Below, piece by piece: positions 1 to 9,002 of a stretch of 64,000 bases of DNA. The notes under the pieces were generated by a model that did not search any database, had not been told where the DNA came from, and saw only the letters and a list, made by a program, of their open reading frames with translations. The position numbers and the translations under genes were made by a program. The DNA comes from Demetria terragena DSM 11295 (GTDB lineage: Bacteria > Actinomycetota > Actinomycetes > Actinomycetales > Dermatophilaceae): assembly GCF_000376825.1 (NCBI RefSeq), contig NZ_AQXW01000002.1, positions 62,001 to 126,000 on the forward strand, read 5' to 3'. Each line of letters opens with the position of its first letter. Positions within the stretch are counted from its first letter, which is position 1.

Positions 1-669
1 CAGAGTGATGACACCCATCGTCTTCTGAGCATCGTTGGTGCCGTGCGCCAGCGAAATGAGTGAGGAACTACCGATCTGTCCCCAACGGAAACTGCGGTCG
101 GTGTAGTGCTCACTCACCCGCCGAGTAATGCGATAGATCAACCACGTCCCCAAGCCCGCCACGCATGCGGCAATCACGGGCGAGAACATCGCGGGCAACA
201 TGACCTTGCCGATCACGCCGTCGAGCTTGTCGCCATGCCCGATCCACTTCACCCCACCGGTGCCGAGCGCCGCGATAGCCGAGCCAACCAGGCCACCAAA
301 CAACGCGTGGGAAGACGAGGATGGCAATCCAAACAGCCAGGTGGCGAGGTTCCAGATGATGCCGCCCACCAGACCGGCGAGCACGATCAGGAGCAGGTCG
401 TAGCCACCGTTGGTTAAAAACTCGGGTCGGGGCGCGCCTGAGGGGTCCTGAATATTGATGACCGCGTTGGTCACGGTGAGAGCTACCTCAACCGACAAGA
501 ACGCGCCGACCAGATTGAGAACAGCGCAGAGGGTGACTGCCGCCTTGGGGCGCAACGCGCCTGTCGCGATGGGCGTCGCCATCGCATTACCGGTGTCATG
601 GAAGCCATTGGTGAAATCGAAGGCCAAGGCCGTAATCACGACAAGGATGAGGATGACGGTTGCTGTCAC
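1..669 (-). CDS. PiT family inorganic phosphate transporter (3' end cut by window)
   Basis: Low-affinity inorganic phosphate permease of the cytoplasmic membrane (PiT/Pho-4 family, metal-phosphate symport). A GTG at 667-669 opens a hydrophobic frame that stays open to base 1, so about 223 N-terminal residues are seen and the C-terminus lies outside. The N-terminal signature DFTNGFHDTGNAMATP begins at residue 18. A second copy of the GTNDAQK type motif lies near residue 210, and a serine-rich GLPSSSSHA segment lies between them; the repeated motif is typical of the inverted-repeat architecture of this family. The usual DUF47 partner is not upstream. A weak Pho-box-like stretch (GTTCACC at 686-692) lies just upstream, but a single unit is not convincing. 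Confidence 0.9.
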   Translation of the reverse strand, partial: MTATVILILVVITALAFDFTNGFHDTGNAMATPIATGALRPKAAVTLCAVLNLVGAFLSVEVALTVTNAVINIQDPSGAPRPEFLTNGGYDLLLIVLAGLVGGIIWNLATWLFGLPSSSSHALFGGLVGSAIAALGTGGVKWIGHGDKLDGVIGKVMLPAMFSPVIAACVAGLGTWLIYRITRRVSEHYTDRSFRWGQIGSSSLISLAHGTNDAQKTMGVITL

Positions 670-744
670 AGCCTTAGTGTGCCGCGTTCACCGGCTGTTG
701 TGCACATCGTGGTGGCGTGTTTGCGATTCAGAAACAATTGGGCT

Positions 745-1551
745 TCACGCGACGCCGTCGTTGACGACCGCCACGACGTGGTCCAGCGCGGCGGAGTCTC
801 CCTCCAGGACGGGGAAATGCGGGGCTGGGCGGCCCCACAGATAGAGGTCCAGGTCCATCGCGTCCGCGCTCATCTCTCCCGCGACAGCCTCGCCCTGGTC
901 GTCGCTTCTGGCGCGCCACGAAGCGATGTCGACCTCCTCGCCGTCGCGGTCCGTTCCCACGAACCGGCCGAGATCAAGAACCCAGCTCAGGTCGGTGTCC
1001 GTTGCCCGCATTCGAGCGGTACGCCCGTCAGGGGTGAACTCGCCCCACGCGGGGTGGTTCCCGTGGATGATGCGCAGGGCCTCATCCACGCCGTCGCTCG
1101 CAAACTCGGGGTCGATGGGAGAAATCGGCAGTCCTGCGGTGAGCTCGGCGTCAACGCGGTGGATCAGCGCCTCATGGGCCTGGCGTCGGCCGAGGTATTC
1201 CACCTGATGCAGAGAGGTGTCCGCCACCCACATCCACCGCGGCTCGCTGGGATCGGTCTCAGCAACGAGGTGATGCAGTCGGGCGCTCTCCCGAGCGAAG
1301 AGCGCCAGCAGACCCTCGCGGTCAGCAGGACGCTCAATGTCGACCAGGTCAATGATCTGTTGGGTGTCGCGCAGGTCCTCGGCGATGACCGACGCCCAGA
1401 ACCACTGCACGTCGCCACCGAGGTGCCACAGCAGGTCGTCCGCGTCCCAGTCGGGACAGGTCGGGACCCGGTCAGTGGGCGCGGTCTGGCCGATCGCATC
1501 GAGGAACCGCGCCGACTCGGCGCGAAGGTGGTGGGCAAAGTCGAGGCTCAT
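745..1551 (-). CDS. Maleylpyruvate isomerase family mycothiol-dependent enzyme
   Basis: A 268-residue DinB/MDMPI-fold protein of the family named after mycothiol-dependent maleylpyruvate isomerase. The N-terminus (about residues 5-160) has the typical opening with CPDWDADDLLWHLG, where the histidine after the tryptophan belongs to the predicted metal site, and a second histidine-bearing helix containing LGRRQAHEALIHRVDAEL. The C-terminal third is the smaller MDMPI-C-like domain. Actinobacteria carry many paralogues, most without a known substrate, so thiol-dependent transferase or isomerase activity is only a family-level inference. It stands alone between the PiT gene and DUF1697, all on the minus strand. 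Confidence 0.85.
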   Translation of the reverse strand: MSLDFAHHLRAESARFLDAIGQTAPTDRVPTCPDWDADDLLWHLGGDVQWFWASVIAEDLRDTQQIIDLVDIERPADREGLLALFARESARLHHLVAETDPSEPRWMWVADTSLHQVEYLGRRQAHEALIHRVDAELTAGLPISPIDPEFASDGVDEALRIIHGNHPAWGEFTPDGRTARMRATDTDLSWVLDLGRFVGTDRDGEEVDIASWRARSDDQGEAVAGEMSADAMDLDLYLWGRPAPHFPVLEGDSAALDHVVAVVNDGVA

Positions 1552-1593
1552 GATGGCGAGCGTAGCGATGGTGGGTGGGCTGCGTCGCGCGAC

Positions 1594-2166
1594 TTACGGC
1601 GTGCGGGGCGGCATGACTTCGGCGGCCGCCAGTATGCGAATCAGGGTTCGGCCGTTGCGGGTCGTCACCGCCGATGTGTAGCGCTTCAGTGGTTGTTTAG
1701 ATTGCGCTTTCGCGAAGGGAGTGCCGAGGGAATCGCCCACAGGGCAGGTCCAGGCGAGCGCCTCGGGGGACAGGCGCCGATGCTCTTGGGCCAGCTCGCG
1801 GGCGGCCTGCTCCCAGGCGTCCAGCGCAGTGGGGTCCGAGGCCAGGGTGAGATAGGCGTGCATCGCACGGTCGTCGAACGGGTACGGGCAGCGGTCAGCA
1901 AGATCTGTGACCTCCGCGAGGCTGAGCACGACCACCTTGGCATCGTGGTCGAACTCTTCCCGCAGTGCGCTCTCGACGAGGGTTTGGAGTTCGGCTGATT
2001 CGTGCGGCGTGCGGACGACCGCGTTGCCGCTGGCAAGGACGGTCTTGACGGCGGTGACATCCGGGATGCCTTTGAGGCAGGCCGTCAACCTGGCCGACTT
2101 CACCTGGTATCCGCCGACGTTCACCCCGCGCAGAAGAATCACCTGAAGCGGTGCTTCCGCGGTCAC
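1594..2166 (-). CDS. DUF1697 domain-containing protein
   Basis: A 190-residue cytoplasmic protein recognised as DUF1697 by its opening LLRGVNVGGYQVKSARL, the ALREEFDHDAKVVV segment, and the C-terminal YTSAVTTRNGRTLIRILA block, all in the order usual for this family. The biochemical role of the family is not established. The GTG start at 2164-2166 was chosen because it overlaps the stop codon of the upstream prenyltransferase (GTGA) and puts the conserved LLRGVNVGG near the N-terminus; longer versions would run into that gene. Cotranscription with the prenyltransferase is therefore likely. Confidence 0.85.
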   Translation of the reverse strand: MTAEAPLQVILLRGVNVGGYQVKSARLTACLKGIPDVTAVKTVLASGNAVVRTPHESAELQTLVESALREEFDHDAKVVVLSLAEVTDLADRCPYPFDDRAMHAYLTLASDPTALDAWEQAARELAQEHRRLSPEALAWTCPVGDSLGTPFAKAQSKQPLKRYTSAVTTRNGRTLIRILAAAEVMPPRTP

Positions 2167-2903
2167 TGGTCTGCTCGGCGGTCCGTCGCGTCGGCGTATT
2201 GCTGGAGTGCGGCGATGAAGTCGCGGCGGGCAAACGCCGGCCACATCTTGTTGCTGACCACGATCTCGGCGTTGGTGGTCTGCCAGGGGCAGAATCCAGA
2301 CAGCCGATGCTCCCCGCTGGTGCGAATCACCAGGTCGATGTCTTTCGCCGGGCCGCCCGCGAGGGATTGCGTGACTCGGTCGACGTCGAGGTTGGCCATC
2401 GCGGTCGATCCGGAGTCGCGTAGGAGCGACCGGCGTACGGCGTCCACGATGTCTTGGCGTCCGTCATAGGCGATAGCGACCGTGACATGACGCGGCCTGC
2501 CAAGGGTCTGCTGACAGGCAGTCCTCAGTGCAGACTGGGTCGATTCGGGAAGTAGGCCAAGGTCTCCCGACAGGTGCAATTGCCATGCGGGCGAGCCGAC
2601 AATCGCCGCGGGCAGCGTCGTTTCGATGACGTCGTGTAGTCCGGTGACTTCGTCGGATTCGCGCTTGCGCAGGTTGTCGGCGGAGGCGATATAGACCGTG
2701 ACGTGCTCGATCCCGGCGTCCTGGGCCCAGATGAGCAGGTCGCGTACGTGCTCAGCGCCATGGCGGTGACCAACCGTGGGTGAGGTGTAGCCCGCGGCTC
2801 GCGCCCACCGACGATTGCCATCGATGATGACGCCGAGGTGCCGGGGGCGGACCGGGAGCCGTTGGAGGCGTCGACTACCGAGGCGGCTCTGAAGCACAGT
2901 CAT
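2163..2903 (-). CDS. Divergent cis-prenyltransferase (short-chain Z-isoprenyl diphosphate synthase-like)
   Basis: A 246-residue member of the undecaprenyl diphosphate synthase family, second to the canonical uppS in this window. The catalytic motif VIIDGNRRWARAAGY (Asp28) and RTSGEHRLSGF are present, so the diphosphate-binding core is kept. Several positions differ from the canonical copy: the STEN-type motif reads ASADN (residues 73-77) and the C-terminal WQ motif is CPWQTTNAEI. The DGNRRWARAAGY and RLSGF variants resemble the Mycobacterium Rv1086-type E,Z-farnesyl diphosphate synthases, so a short-chain product is a reasonable inference. The ATG at 2903 is preferred; an in-frame GTG lies three codons upstream. 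It overlaps DUF1697 by four bases. Confidence 0.82.
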   Translation of the reverse strand: MTVLQSRLGSRRLQRLPVRPRHLGVIIDGNRRWARAAGYTSPTVGHRHGAEHVRDLLIWAQDAGIEHVTVYIASADNLRKRESDEVTGLHDVIETTLPAAIVGSPAWQLHLSGDLGLLPESTQSALRTACQQTLGRPRHVTVAIAYDGRQDIVDAVRRSLLRDSGSTAMANLDVDRVTQSLAGGPAKDIDLVIRTSGEHRLSGFCPWQTTNAEIVVSNKMWPAFARRDFIAALQQYADATDRRADQ

Positions 2904-2983
2904 GACGCTCACCTGACGCACCGTAGAGAGTGTCTGCGGTGCGGTGGCGGAGGCGCGCGGAGTCGCCGTGAAAGGCCAGGGGC

Positions 2984-3628
2984 TCAGCGCACGCCGTGGG
3001 GACGGAACTGGATGCTGATCCTTGGGCCGACCGGCTTGGCGGTCTTGGGAATCGCGTGCTCCCACGTGCGTTGGCAGGAGCCGCCCATCACGACAAGATC
3101 GCCGTGGCCCAGATTGAAGCGAAGCGACGCGCCGCCGCCGCGAGGGCGCAGTGCCAGCGTGCGGGGAGCGCCGATCGACACGATGGCCACCATGGTGTTG
3201 TGGGTGGCCCCGCGGCCCTCGCGATCGCCATGCCAGGCAACAGAGTCGCGGCCGTCTCGATAGAGGCACATTCCGGCGGTGCGGAATGGCTCGCCGAGTT
3301 CGGGTGCGTAGTGCGCGGAGAGCGCGCGACGCGCATCGTTAAGCACCGGGTCTGGCCATGCTTCACGCTCGTCATAGAAACGCAGCAGGCGTGGAGTCTC
3401 TACCTCGCGGTCCCACATCACCCGACGCTCGCCTTGCCAGTCCACTCCGGCGCTGCCGCCCAGGCTGAGCCGGGAGAACAGTTTGTCGGCGCCGGTGAGC
3501 CAACCAGGGCGCAGGTCGACCCACGCGCCACGGGATAGAGGTGTGCGGTGCACCGAACCGCCGAGTTGGCGCAGGCCGATCTCGTCGACCTGGTCAAGCA
3601 GAGACCCTTGCAATGCGTACGACACCAT
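2984..3628 (-). CDS. alkB: AlkB-like 2-oxoglutarate/Fe(II) dioxygenase
   Basis: A 214-residue protein of the AlkB family, which repairs alkylated bases (1-methyladenine, 3-methylcytosine) by oxidative demethylation. The iron-binding triad is visible as His133-x-Asp135 in WHGDRE and His191 in TWEHAIPK. The 2-oxoglutarate-binding arginines are in PRISIQFR (about residues 203 and 209), and the substrate-side LYRDGRDSVAWHGD block matches the ALKBH2/3-like branch. The ATG at 3628 was chosen because upstream extensions would run into the oxidoreductase gene. It precedes the prenyltransferase by 80 bases on the same strand. Confidence 0.88.
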   Translation of the reverse strand: MVSYALQGSLLDQVDEIGLRQLGGSVHRTPLSRGAWVDLRPGWLTGADKLFSRLSLGGSAGVDWQGERRVMWDREVETPRLLRFYDEREAWPDPVLNDARRALSAHYAPELGEPFRTAGMCLYRDGRDSVAWHGDREGRGATHNTMVAIVSIGAPRTLALRPRGGGASLRFNLGHGDLVVMGGSCQRTWEHAIPKTAKPVGPRISIQFRPHGVR

Positions 3629-3665
3629 GCGGCAAGTGTAGAACGCGTGTTCGATTAATGGTCGC

Positions 3666-5246
3666 TTATGGCCGGAGTGTTGCGTGGGATGTTGGCTGCC
3701 CCAGGATTTCGAGTGCGGCCTGTGCTGCGTGATATCCGCCCAGCCCGCTGACCCCGCCACCTCGGCGGGATCCAGCGCCGCACAACAGGATTCGCTCATG
3801 GTCGGTAGAAACGCCCCACCGTTGGGCGGGGGATTCCATGGGGTCGTCGTCCTCGGCAAAAGGCCAGGACAACGGTCCGTGAAAGATGCTGCCGCCGCTC
3901 ATGCCGATTGCCTCTTCCAGGTCGAGCGTGGTCTTGGTCTCGACGCATAGATCGCCGTGACCGTCGCGCAACAGGACATCCTCGATGGGTTCGTCCAACA
4001 CGCTCGACAGCGAGCGCAAGACCCCGCGCTGCAACTCGGCGCGCTGCTCCTCATGGTGATGCTGGTCGATCAGCCGGTGTGGCACTTGGAGCGCAAAAAC
4101 GGTCAAGGTCTGGGCGCCCGAGGCGCGCAAGTCCGGGGGCAGAATGCTGGGATCGGCTAGCGAGTGACAGTAGATCTCGGCCGGAACCGGGTCCGGGACC
4201 CGGCCTTGTGCGGCAGCCCGATACGCCGACTCAAGCTGCTGATAGGTCTCGTTGATATGGAACGTTCCGCCGAACGCCGCCTCCGGCGCCACGTCGGGGT
4301 TGCGCAGCCGTGGGAGCCGGGAGAGCAAGAGGTTGACCTTGACCTGGGCGCCTTCAGCCGGTGGTGGGGTCGTCCCGGTCAGGTCGGCGAGCACGCCTGG
4401 TGAGGCGCCACAGAGCACCAAGCGTGCCTGCAGTCGATGCTCTTGGTCGCGGTGGGCGTAGCGAATCTCGCCGTCTCCGCTGATCGCCAGGACGCGCGCC
4501 CCGGTCACGAGGTGTGCACCAGCGGTTCGGGCCGCGTGTTCGAGCGCGCCAGCAATCTCGCCCATGCCGCCGACCGGGACATCCCAGGCGCCAGTGCCAC
4601 CGCCCACGACGTGGTAGAGGAAGCAGATGTTGTGCTGCAGGTCCTCCTGATGCGCGTGTGCATAGGTGCTGATCAGGCCATCGGTGAGCACGACCCCGCG
4701 CACCACGTCATCCGCGAGGTGGGTCTCGATGGTCTCGCCGAGCGGCCGCTCGATGAACTCCTGCCATACCGCGTCCTCACCAAGCCGCTTTCTCGCCTGG
4801 CTACGGGTCATCAACGGCTCGGTAAAGGTCGGCCAGAGCGCCTCCGCGAGGCGCCCAGTGCGCGCGTACAGATCCTCGAACGCGGCATGATCGGCCGTCG
4901 CCCCGATCCCCGCGAACGAGGCAGCCGTCGCGGCCTGATCGTGGGTGTCGATCAACAGCCCAGTCGTGGTGTCAGGGCGCGGGGTGTACGACGCAAAACG
5001 CCTGCGGCGTAGCTCAACCGTCAAGCCAAGGTCATCCCGGATCTGCTGCGGCATCAGGCTGACGAGATAGGAGTAGCGCGACAGCCGCGCGCCGGTGCCT
5101 GGAAAGGCCTCCGCGGAGATCGTGGCACCGCCGAGGTGGTCGTCCTGCTCGAGAACCGTGACGGTGAGTCCCGCGCGCGCGAGGTATGCCGCCGCGGTCA
5201 GGGCGTTGTGCCCGCCACCGACGATCGCGACGTCGCACTGGCTCAT
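3666..5246 (-). CDS. Phytoene dehydrogenase-like FAD-dependent oxidoreductase
   Basis: A 526-residue flavoprotein of the amine-oxidase/phytoene-desaturase superfamily, closest in layout to PYROXD2-like proteins. The FAD-binding Rossmann motif VAIVGGGHNALTAAAYLARAG starts at residue 6 (GGGHNAL at 10-16), followed by LEQDDHLGGATIS. The C-terminal FAD motif is AGSRRGGGVSGLGGYHAA. No carotenoid biosynthesis genes are near, so a carotenoid role is not supported and the substrate is unknown. Its start codon overlaps the stop of the upstream sugar O-methyltransferase (ATGA at 5243-5246), indicating translational coupling. Confidence 0.85.
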   Translation of the reverse strand: MSQCDVAIVGGGHNALTAAAYLARAGLTVTVLEQDDHLGGATISAEAFPGTGARLSRYSYLVSLMPQQIRDDLGLTVELRRRRFASYTPRPDTTTGLLIDTHDQAATAASFAGIGATADHAAFEDLYARTGRLAEALWPTFTEPLMTRSQARKRLGEDAVWQEFIERPLGETIETHLADDVVRGVVLTDGLISTYAHAHQEDLQHNICFLYHVVGGGTGAWDVPVGGMGEIAGALEHAARTAGAHLVTGARVLAISGDGEIRYAHRDQEHRLQARLVLCGASPGVLADLTGTTPPPAEGAQVKVNLLLSRLPRLRNPDVAPEAAFGGTFHINETYQQLESAYRAAAQGRVPDPVPAEIYCHSLADPSILPPDLRASGAQTLTVFALQVPHRLIDQHHHEEQRAELQRGVLRSLSSVLDEPIEDVLLRDGHGDLCVETKTTLDLEEAIGMSGGSIFHGPLSWPFAEDDDPMESPAQRWGVSTDHERILLCGAGSRRGGGVSGLGGYHAAQAALEILGQPTSHATLRP

Positions 5247-6277
5247 CGACGTCGGAACACGTTGAGTTGACCGGCGCTCCGCACGACGGGAGCGTCATAC
5301 TGACCGACTAGATCGAGACCGTGCTTGTCGAACATCTCGATGATCCGCGCCGACGTCACCGGGTCGAGTGCGCCCCAGTCGCCGGCCTTCTTGGCCTTGG
5401 GCTTGCCGAGCTTTGAGTTGAGCGAGACGGCGTAGGTGATGCCCTTGCCGCACACCTTCTCGATGTAGTGCTCGACGACCTCCGGCTCCATCTCCTGGAA
5501 GGAGAAGGAGTTGACGAACACCTCGAACTCGCCGTCGAGGTCGTCGATCCGGTAGTTGGGCAGCACACCGCTGCACGGCACGGAGATGGGCCCGGGCGCG
5601 GCGGTGTCACCGTCGTACACCGTGGGGTTGTCCGCGCCGAGCAGCTCGGTGAGGTAATAGGACGCGACGGTCAGTAGCGGCGGGATGTCGAGGTCGACAT
5701 AGCGCGCCTCGGGGTCGCGCTGGGTGACGATCTCACCGAGCACGCCGAAGCCGCCTCCGATCTCCAGGAAGCTCTTTGGCGGCGCGTCGACGTGCCGGGA
5801 CAGCGCCGACAGGCACAGCAGGTAGTTGGCGTAGCCGCGCCCGAACCGGGCGTCGCCACCGCGACCGACGCTGTACGCCTGCGGCGGGGTGCCGATCTTG
5901 CTTTCACCGTGCGCGGCGAGGTCGAACGGCCACCGCTCCTGGTCCCAGTTGACCGAGGCGACGTCGTAGTCGCGCTGCGCCTGCTGGGACCCATTGAGCG
6001 CAGAGACGAAGAAGTTGCGATTGGCATTGGGGCGCAACTGTGCGGTGACCTGCTCGAACGCCCCCGCCATCGTCGCGTCCGTCCACCGGTCCCCGTAGAG
6101 CGGATAGAACCAGATCGAGGAGGACGGCCACGACTTGAACTTGGGCAGTCCCAGCGTCTTCATGTTGTCCAGAAGCTGGTCGACGCCAGGTCCCCAGAAG
6201 TTGGTCGGGCGGTAGGTCTCCGGAACAGAGCGCAACTCGGTCAGGCTTCGATCGGTCAGCTCGGCCCAGTCGGCCAT
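5243..6277 (-). CDS. Putative sugar O-methyltransferase
   Basis: A 344-residue protein resembling the putative sugar O-methyltransferase family found in polysaccharide and glycan clusters. A class I SAM-binding motif FLEIGGGFGVLGEI lies at residues 170-183, followed by the acidic strand RYVDLDIPP and a later block containing FEVFVNSFSFQEMEPEV. The N-terminal 140 residues, rich in aromatic residues (WGPGVDQ, WPSSSIWFYPLYGDRW), match the conserved preamble of this family. The target sugar is not identified and no glycan-synthesis genes adjoin it. It is the first gene of a minus-strand pair with the FAD oxidoreductase and diverges from recO. Confidence 0.75.
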   Translation of the reverse strand: MADWAELTDRSLTELRSVPETYRPTNFWGPGVDQLLDNMKTLGLPKFKSWPSSSIWFYPLYGDRWTDATMAGAFEQVTAQLRPNANRNFFVSALNGSQQAQRDYDVASVNWDQERWPFDLAAHGESKIGTPPQAYSVGRGGDARFGRGYANYLLCLSALSRHVDAPPKSFLEIGGGFGVLGEIVTQRDPEARYVDLDIPPLLTVASYYLTELLGADNPTVYDGDTAAPGPISVPCSGVLPNYRIDDLDGEFEVFVNSFSFQEMEPEVVEHYIEKVCGKGITYAVSLNSKLGKPKAKKAGDWGALDPVTSARIIEMFDKHGLDLVGQYDAPVVRSAGQLNVFRRR

Positions 6278-6403
6278 CGATCCTCCAGAGGCGGGGTGGG
6301 TGGGGTCATCCGGTCGGTGAGACCCAATCTGGCGAATCCATCCTCACACGGCGGTCGGGCGTGGCACGTTACCGAACCGCGCCACGCGGGCGACAATAGC
6401 GGC

Positions 6404-7156
6404 ATGGCCATCTATCGAGACGCCGCGATCGTGCTGCGCACCCACAAGCTGGGTGAGGCCGACCGCATCGTCACGGTGCTCTGTCGCAACACCGGCAAGG
6501 TGCGTGCGGTGGCCAAGGGCGTGCGTCGTACGACCTCCAAATTCGGGGCTCGACTGGAGCCGGGCATGGTGGTGGATCTGCAGTGCTACCAAGGGCGTTC
6601 GCTCGACACCATCACCCAGGCCGCAATGCTGGCGCCCTATGGTGAACAGGTCGCCGCCGACTACGCCGCGTGGACCGCGGCGGTCGCGATGCTCGAGACA
6701 GCCGACCAGCTGACCGAGGAGCGGGAAAGTGTTCAACGACAATTCATCCTGCTCGCGGGCGGGTTGGCGGCGCTCGCGGCCGGCGAGCTCGAGCCCACGA
6801 TGGTTCTCGACTCCTATCTGCTCCGGGCGCTCGCGACCGCAGGCTGGACGCCATCCTTCCGTGACTGCGCCAGCTGCGGTGCGTCCGGACCGCATCGAGG
6901 ATTTCACGTGGGCAGCGGTGGCGCGGTGTGCTCCGACTGCCGTCCGCCAGGATCCCAAGCGCCGCGACCCGAGACCTTTGAATTGCTCTCTGCGCTGCTT
7001 GCTGGTGACTGGACCGTTGCCACGGCCAGCGAAGGCCGCGTGCGTAGCGAAGCGAGCGGCCTCGTCTCGGCCTATGTGCATTGGCACCTGGAGCGAGGGG
7101 TCCGGGCACTGCGCCATGTCGACCGGTCAACGCCGCCTTCTACGCTGCTGACATGA
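6404..7156 (+). CDS. recO: DNA repair protein RecO
   Basis: RecO, a 250-residue cytoplasmic recombination mediator that anneals single strands and helps load RecA with RecR. The N-terminal OB-fold opens with [20 protein letters not shown] and carries the [22 protein letters not shown] stretch. A zinc-binding site is visible as C155-x2-C158 and C176-x2-C179. The length matches the family. The ATG at 6404 was chosen over far-upstream in-frame options that would overlap the divergent methyltransferase gene. The stop codon overlaps the start of uppS (ATGA), a recO-uppS pairing that is common in actinobacteria. Confidence 0.96.
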   Translation: MAIYRDAAIVLRTHKLGEADRIVTVLCRNTGKVRAVAKGVRRTTSKFGARLEPGMVVDLQCYQGRSLDTITQAAMLAPYGEQVAADYAAWTAAVAMLETADQLTEERESVQRQFILLAGGLAALAAGELEPTMVLDSYLLRALATAGWTPSFRDCASCGASGPHRGFHVGSGGAVCSDCRPPGSQAPRPETFELLSALLAGDWTVATASEGRVRSEASGLVSAYVHWHLERGVRALRHVDRSTPPSTLLT

Positions 7157-7926
7157 CGGTCAAGCCTCCACCGCACCCGAGCGGCGTACGCCCGCCTGCG
7201 ATCCCGAGCGACCTGGTTCCGAAGCACATCGCAGTCGTGATGGATGGCAACGGTCGATGGGCCAATGCGCGGGGGTTGCCCAGGACCAAGGGCCATGAGG
7301 CCGGGGAAGCCCAACTGTTGGACGTGGTCGCTGGCGCCATCGAGCTCGGCGTCGGCACCCTGTCGGCCTACATGTTCTCCACGGAAAATTGGAAGCGCTC
7401 GCCCGACGAGGTGCGCTTCCTCATGGGATTCAACCGAGATGTGATCCGCCGCCGGGTGGAGCTCTTGAACTCCTGGGGCGTGCGCTGCCGCTGGTCAGGC
7501 CAGCGTCCGCGGCTGTGGCGGTCGGTCATCTCCGAGTTGGAGTCCGCTCAGGAAAAGACCAAGAACAACTCGGTGATGACTCTGCAGATGTGTGTGAACT
7601 ATGGCGGGCGGTCGGAGATCGCCGCTGCCACGCAGCGCATTGCTCGGGAGGCAAAGGCCGGACGCCTCAATCCCGACAAGATCACTGAAAAGACCGTGCA
7701 GAAGTACCTCGATTGGCCCGACACTCCTGACGTTGACCTGTTCGTCCGCAGTTCGGGGGAGCAGCGGACCAGCAACTTTTTGCTTTGGCAGTCGGCCTAC
7801 GCCGAACTGGTCTTCTTGGACACCTTGTGGCCTGACTTCGATCGCCGGCATCTGTGGGAGGCCGTCGAGACCTATGCCAGCCGGGATCGTCGATATGGCG
7901 GCGCGATCGACCAGGCCAAGACGTAG
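7153..7926 (+). CDS. uppS: Isoprenyl transferase (undecaprenyl/decaprenyl diphosphate synthase)
   Basis: A 257-residue cis-prenyltransferase that extends farnesyl diphosphate with isopentenyl diphosphate to make the polyprenyl carrier lipid for peptidoglycan and other envelope polymers. The catalytic motif [12 protein letters not shown] (Asp31), the [13 protein letters not shown] block, and the C-terminal [15 protein letters not shown] and [12 protein letters not shown] motifs are all intact, in contrast to the divergent paralogue at 2163-2903. One small oddity is RSSGEQR where RTSGEQR is usual. The ATG at 7153 overlaps the recO stop codon, so the two are likely cotranscribed. Confidence 0.95.
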   Translation: MTVKPPPHPSGVRPPAIPSDLVPKHIAVVMDGNGRWANARGLPRTKGHEAGEAQLLDVVAGAIELGVGTLSAYMFSTENWKRSPDEVRFLMGFNRDVIRRRVELLNSWGVRCRWSGQRPRLWRSVISELESAQEKTKNNSVMTLQMCVNYGGRSEIAAATQRIAREAKAGRLNPDKITEKTVQKYLDWPDTPDVDLFVRSSGEQRTSNFLLWQSAYAELVFLDTLWPDFDRRHLWEAVETYASRDRRYGGAIDQAKT

Positions 7927-7960
7927 GCCATCTGCGGCCGGGCATGGTCTGATATCCCTT

Positions 7961-8551
7961 ATGTTTCGTCGCACCCTTGCTCGCGCGTTCTGGACCCTCA
8001 GCCGGTGGAAGCTGGTATCCGAGCCCGCGCCCGACCGTCCCACCGTCCTGATCGGTGCGCCGCATACGTCCAACTGGGACTTCCCGTTGATGCTCGCAAT
8101 CACCTGGCGACTCGACATGGACGTGCATTGGATGGGCAAGAAGAGCCTGTTCGCCGGGTGGCGTGGTCCCGTGATGAGAGCGCTCGGCGGCATCCCGGTG
8201 GATCGGGAGAACCCCGGCAATCTGATCCAAGACACGGTGCGCCGCACCGCCACTGGCGAGGTGTTTGGTTTGGTGATCACCCCGGATGGCACTCGACAGG
8301 GACATACCCATTGGAAGTCGGGCTTCTACCGCATCGCCCGAGAAACAGGTATGCCCGTCACGCTGGGATATGTCGACCGGACCACGATGACCACCGGGCT
8401 GGGGCCGACGATCGAACTCACTGGCGAGGTGCCGGCCGACATGGATCGGATCCGGGCGTTCTACGCCGACAAGGCGGGATTCGAGCCTTCGCGTCGGGTG
8501 GAGCCGAGGCTGAGAGAGGAAATGCCTCGGCTCGCGGACGGAAACCGCTGA
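7961..8551 (+). CDS. 1-acyl-sn-glycerol-3-phosphate acyltransferase family protein
   Basis: A 196-residue lysophospholipid acyltransferase-like protein. The catalytic HX4D motif is HTSNWD at residues 35-40, preceded by VLIGAP. GGIPVDRENPGN supplies the glycerophosphate-binding region, and ITPDGTRQG stands where other members have a PEGTRS-type motif. This short form, with the histidine so close to the N-terminus, is common in bacteria and probably membrane-associated; its exact acyl acceptor is unknown. The ATG at 7961 lies 34 bases after uppS in the same orientation. Confidence 0.85.
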   Translation: MFRRTLARAFWTLSRWKLVSEPAPDRPTVLIGAPHTSNWDFPLMLAITWRLDMDVHWMGKKSLFAGWRGPVMRALGGIPVDRENPGNLIQDTVRRTATGEVFGLVITPDGTRQGHTHWKSGFYRIARETGMPVTLGYVDRTTMTTGLGPTIELTGEVPADMDRIRAFYADKAGFEPSRRVEPRLREEMPRLADGNR

Positions 8552-8554
8552 TCG

Positions 8555-8995
8555 GTGGATGACCTGGTCGTCCCCTCGGGACCGGGCGCGCCGCGCGGCC
8601 TGATCGTGCCTGCTGAGGACCTCACCGAGCGGTTCTCGCGGTCATCGGGCCCGGGCGGGCAAGGCGTAAATACGACCGACTCCAGGGTTCAGCTCAGTCT
8701 CGACGTGGCGACTACCTCGGCGCTCACCGACCTGCAACGCGAGCGTGTGCTGCGCCAGCTCGCGGCCCGCCTCACGGGCACCGTCCTCACCGTGACTGCT
8801 GAGGAGCACCGATCGCAGCGTCGAAATCGGGCTGCGGCGCGTGACCGCCTGGCGGCCTTGCTGCGTGAGGCGCTCGTACCGCAGACGCCGCGTCGGGCAA
8901 CCCGACCGACTCGCGGCTCACAGCGTCGCCGACTCGAGGCCAAGCGTCAGAGATCGGTGACCAAGCGTGACCGCCAGCGTCCCGCGGCGGACTGA
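8555..8995 (+). CDS. arfB: Ribosome rescue peptidyl-tRNA hydrolase ArfB-like
   Basis: A 146-residue class I release-factor-like protein without codon-recognition domains, as in ArfB/YaeJ, which hydrolyses peptidyl-tRNA on ribosomes stalled without a stop codon. The GGQ motif is seen in SSGPGGQGVNTTDSRV (GGQ at residues 34-36). The C-terminal about 30 residues are highly basic (SQRRRLEAKRQRSVTKRDRQR), matching the tail that inserts into the empty mRNA channel. The gene starts with GTG at 8555, three bases after the preceding stop codon, and ends just before the convergent zur gene. Confidence 0.9.
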   Translation: MDDLVVPSGPGAPRGLIVPAEDLTERFSRSSGPGGQGVNTTDSRVQLSLDVATTSALTDLQRERVLRQLAARLTGTVLTVTAEEHRSQRRNRAAARDRLAALLREALVPQTPRRATRPTRGSQRRRLEAKRQRSVTKRDRQRPAAD

Positions 8996-9002
8996 GGGTT
9001 CG

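Noticed and set aside
686-707. Pho-box direct repeats upstream of the PiT gene
   Set aside because: GTTCACC at 686-692 fits one Pho-box unit, but the neighbouring 11-base unit matches poorly, so PhoP control is not supported.
598-1998. Long plus-strand open frame of 466 residues opposite the MDMPI and DUF1697 genes
   Set aside because: Both minus-strand genes have clear family motifs; the plus-strand translation is Arg, Val and Gly-rich without any recognisable motif, typical of GC-rich antisense frames.
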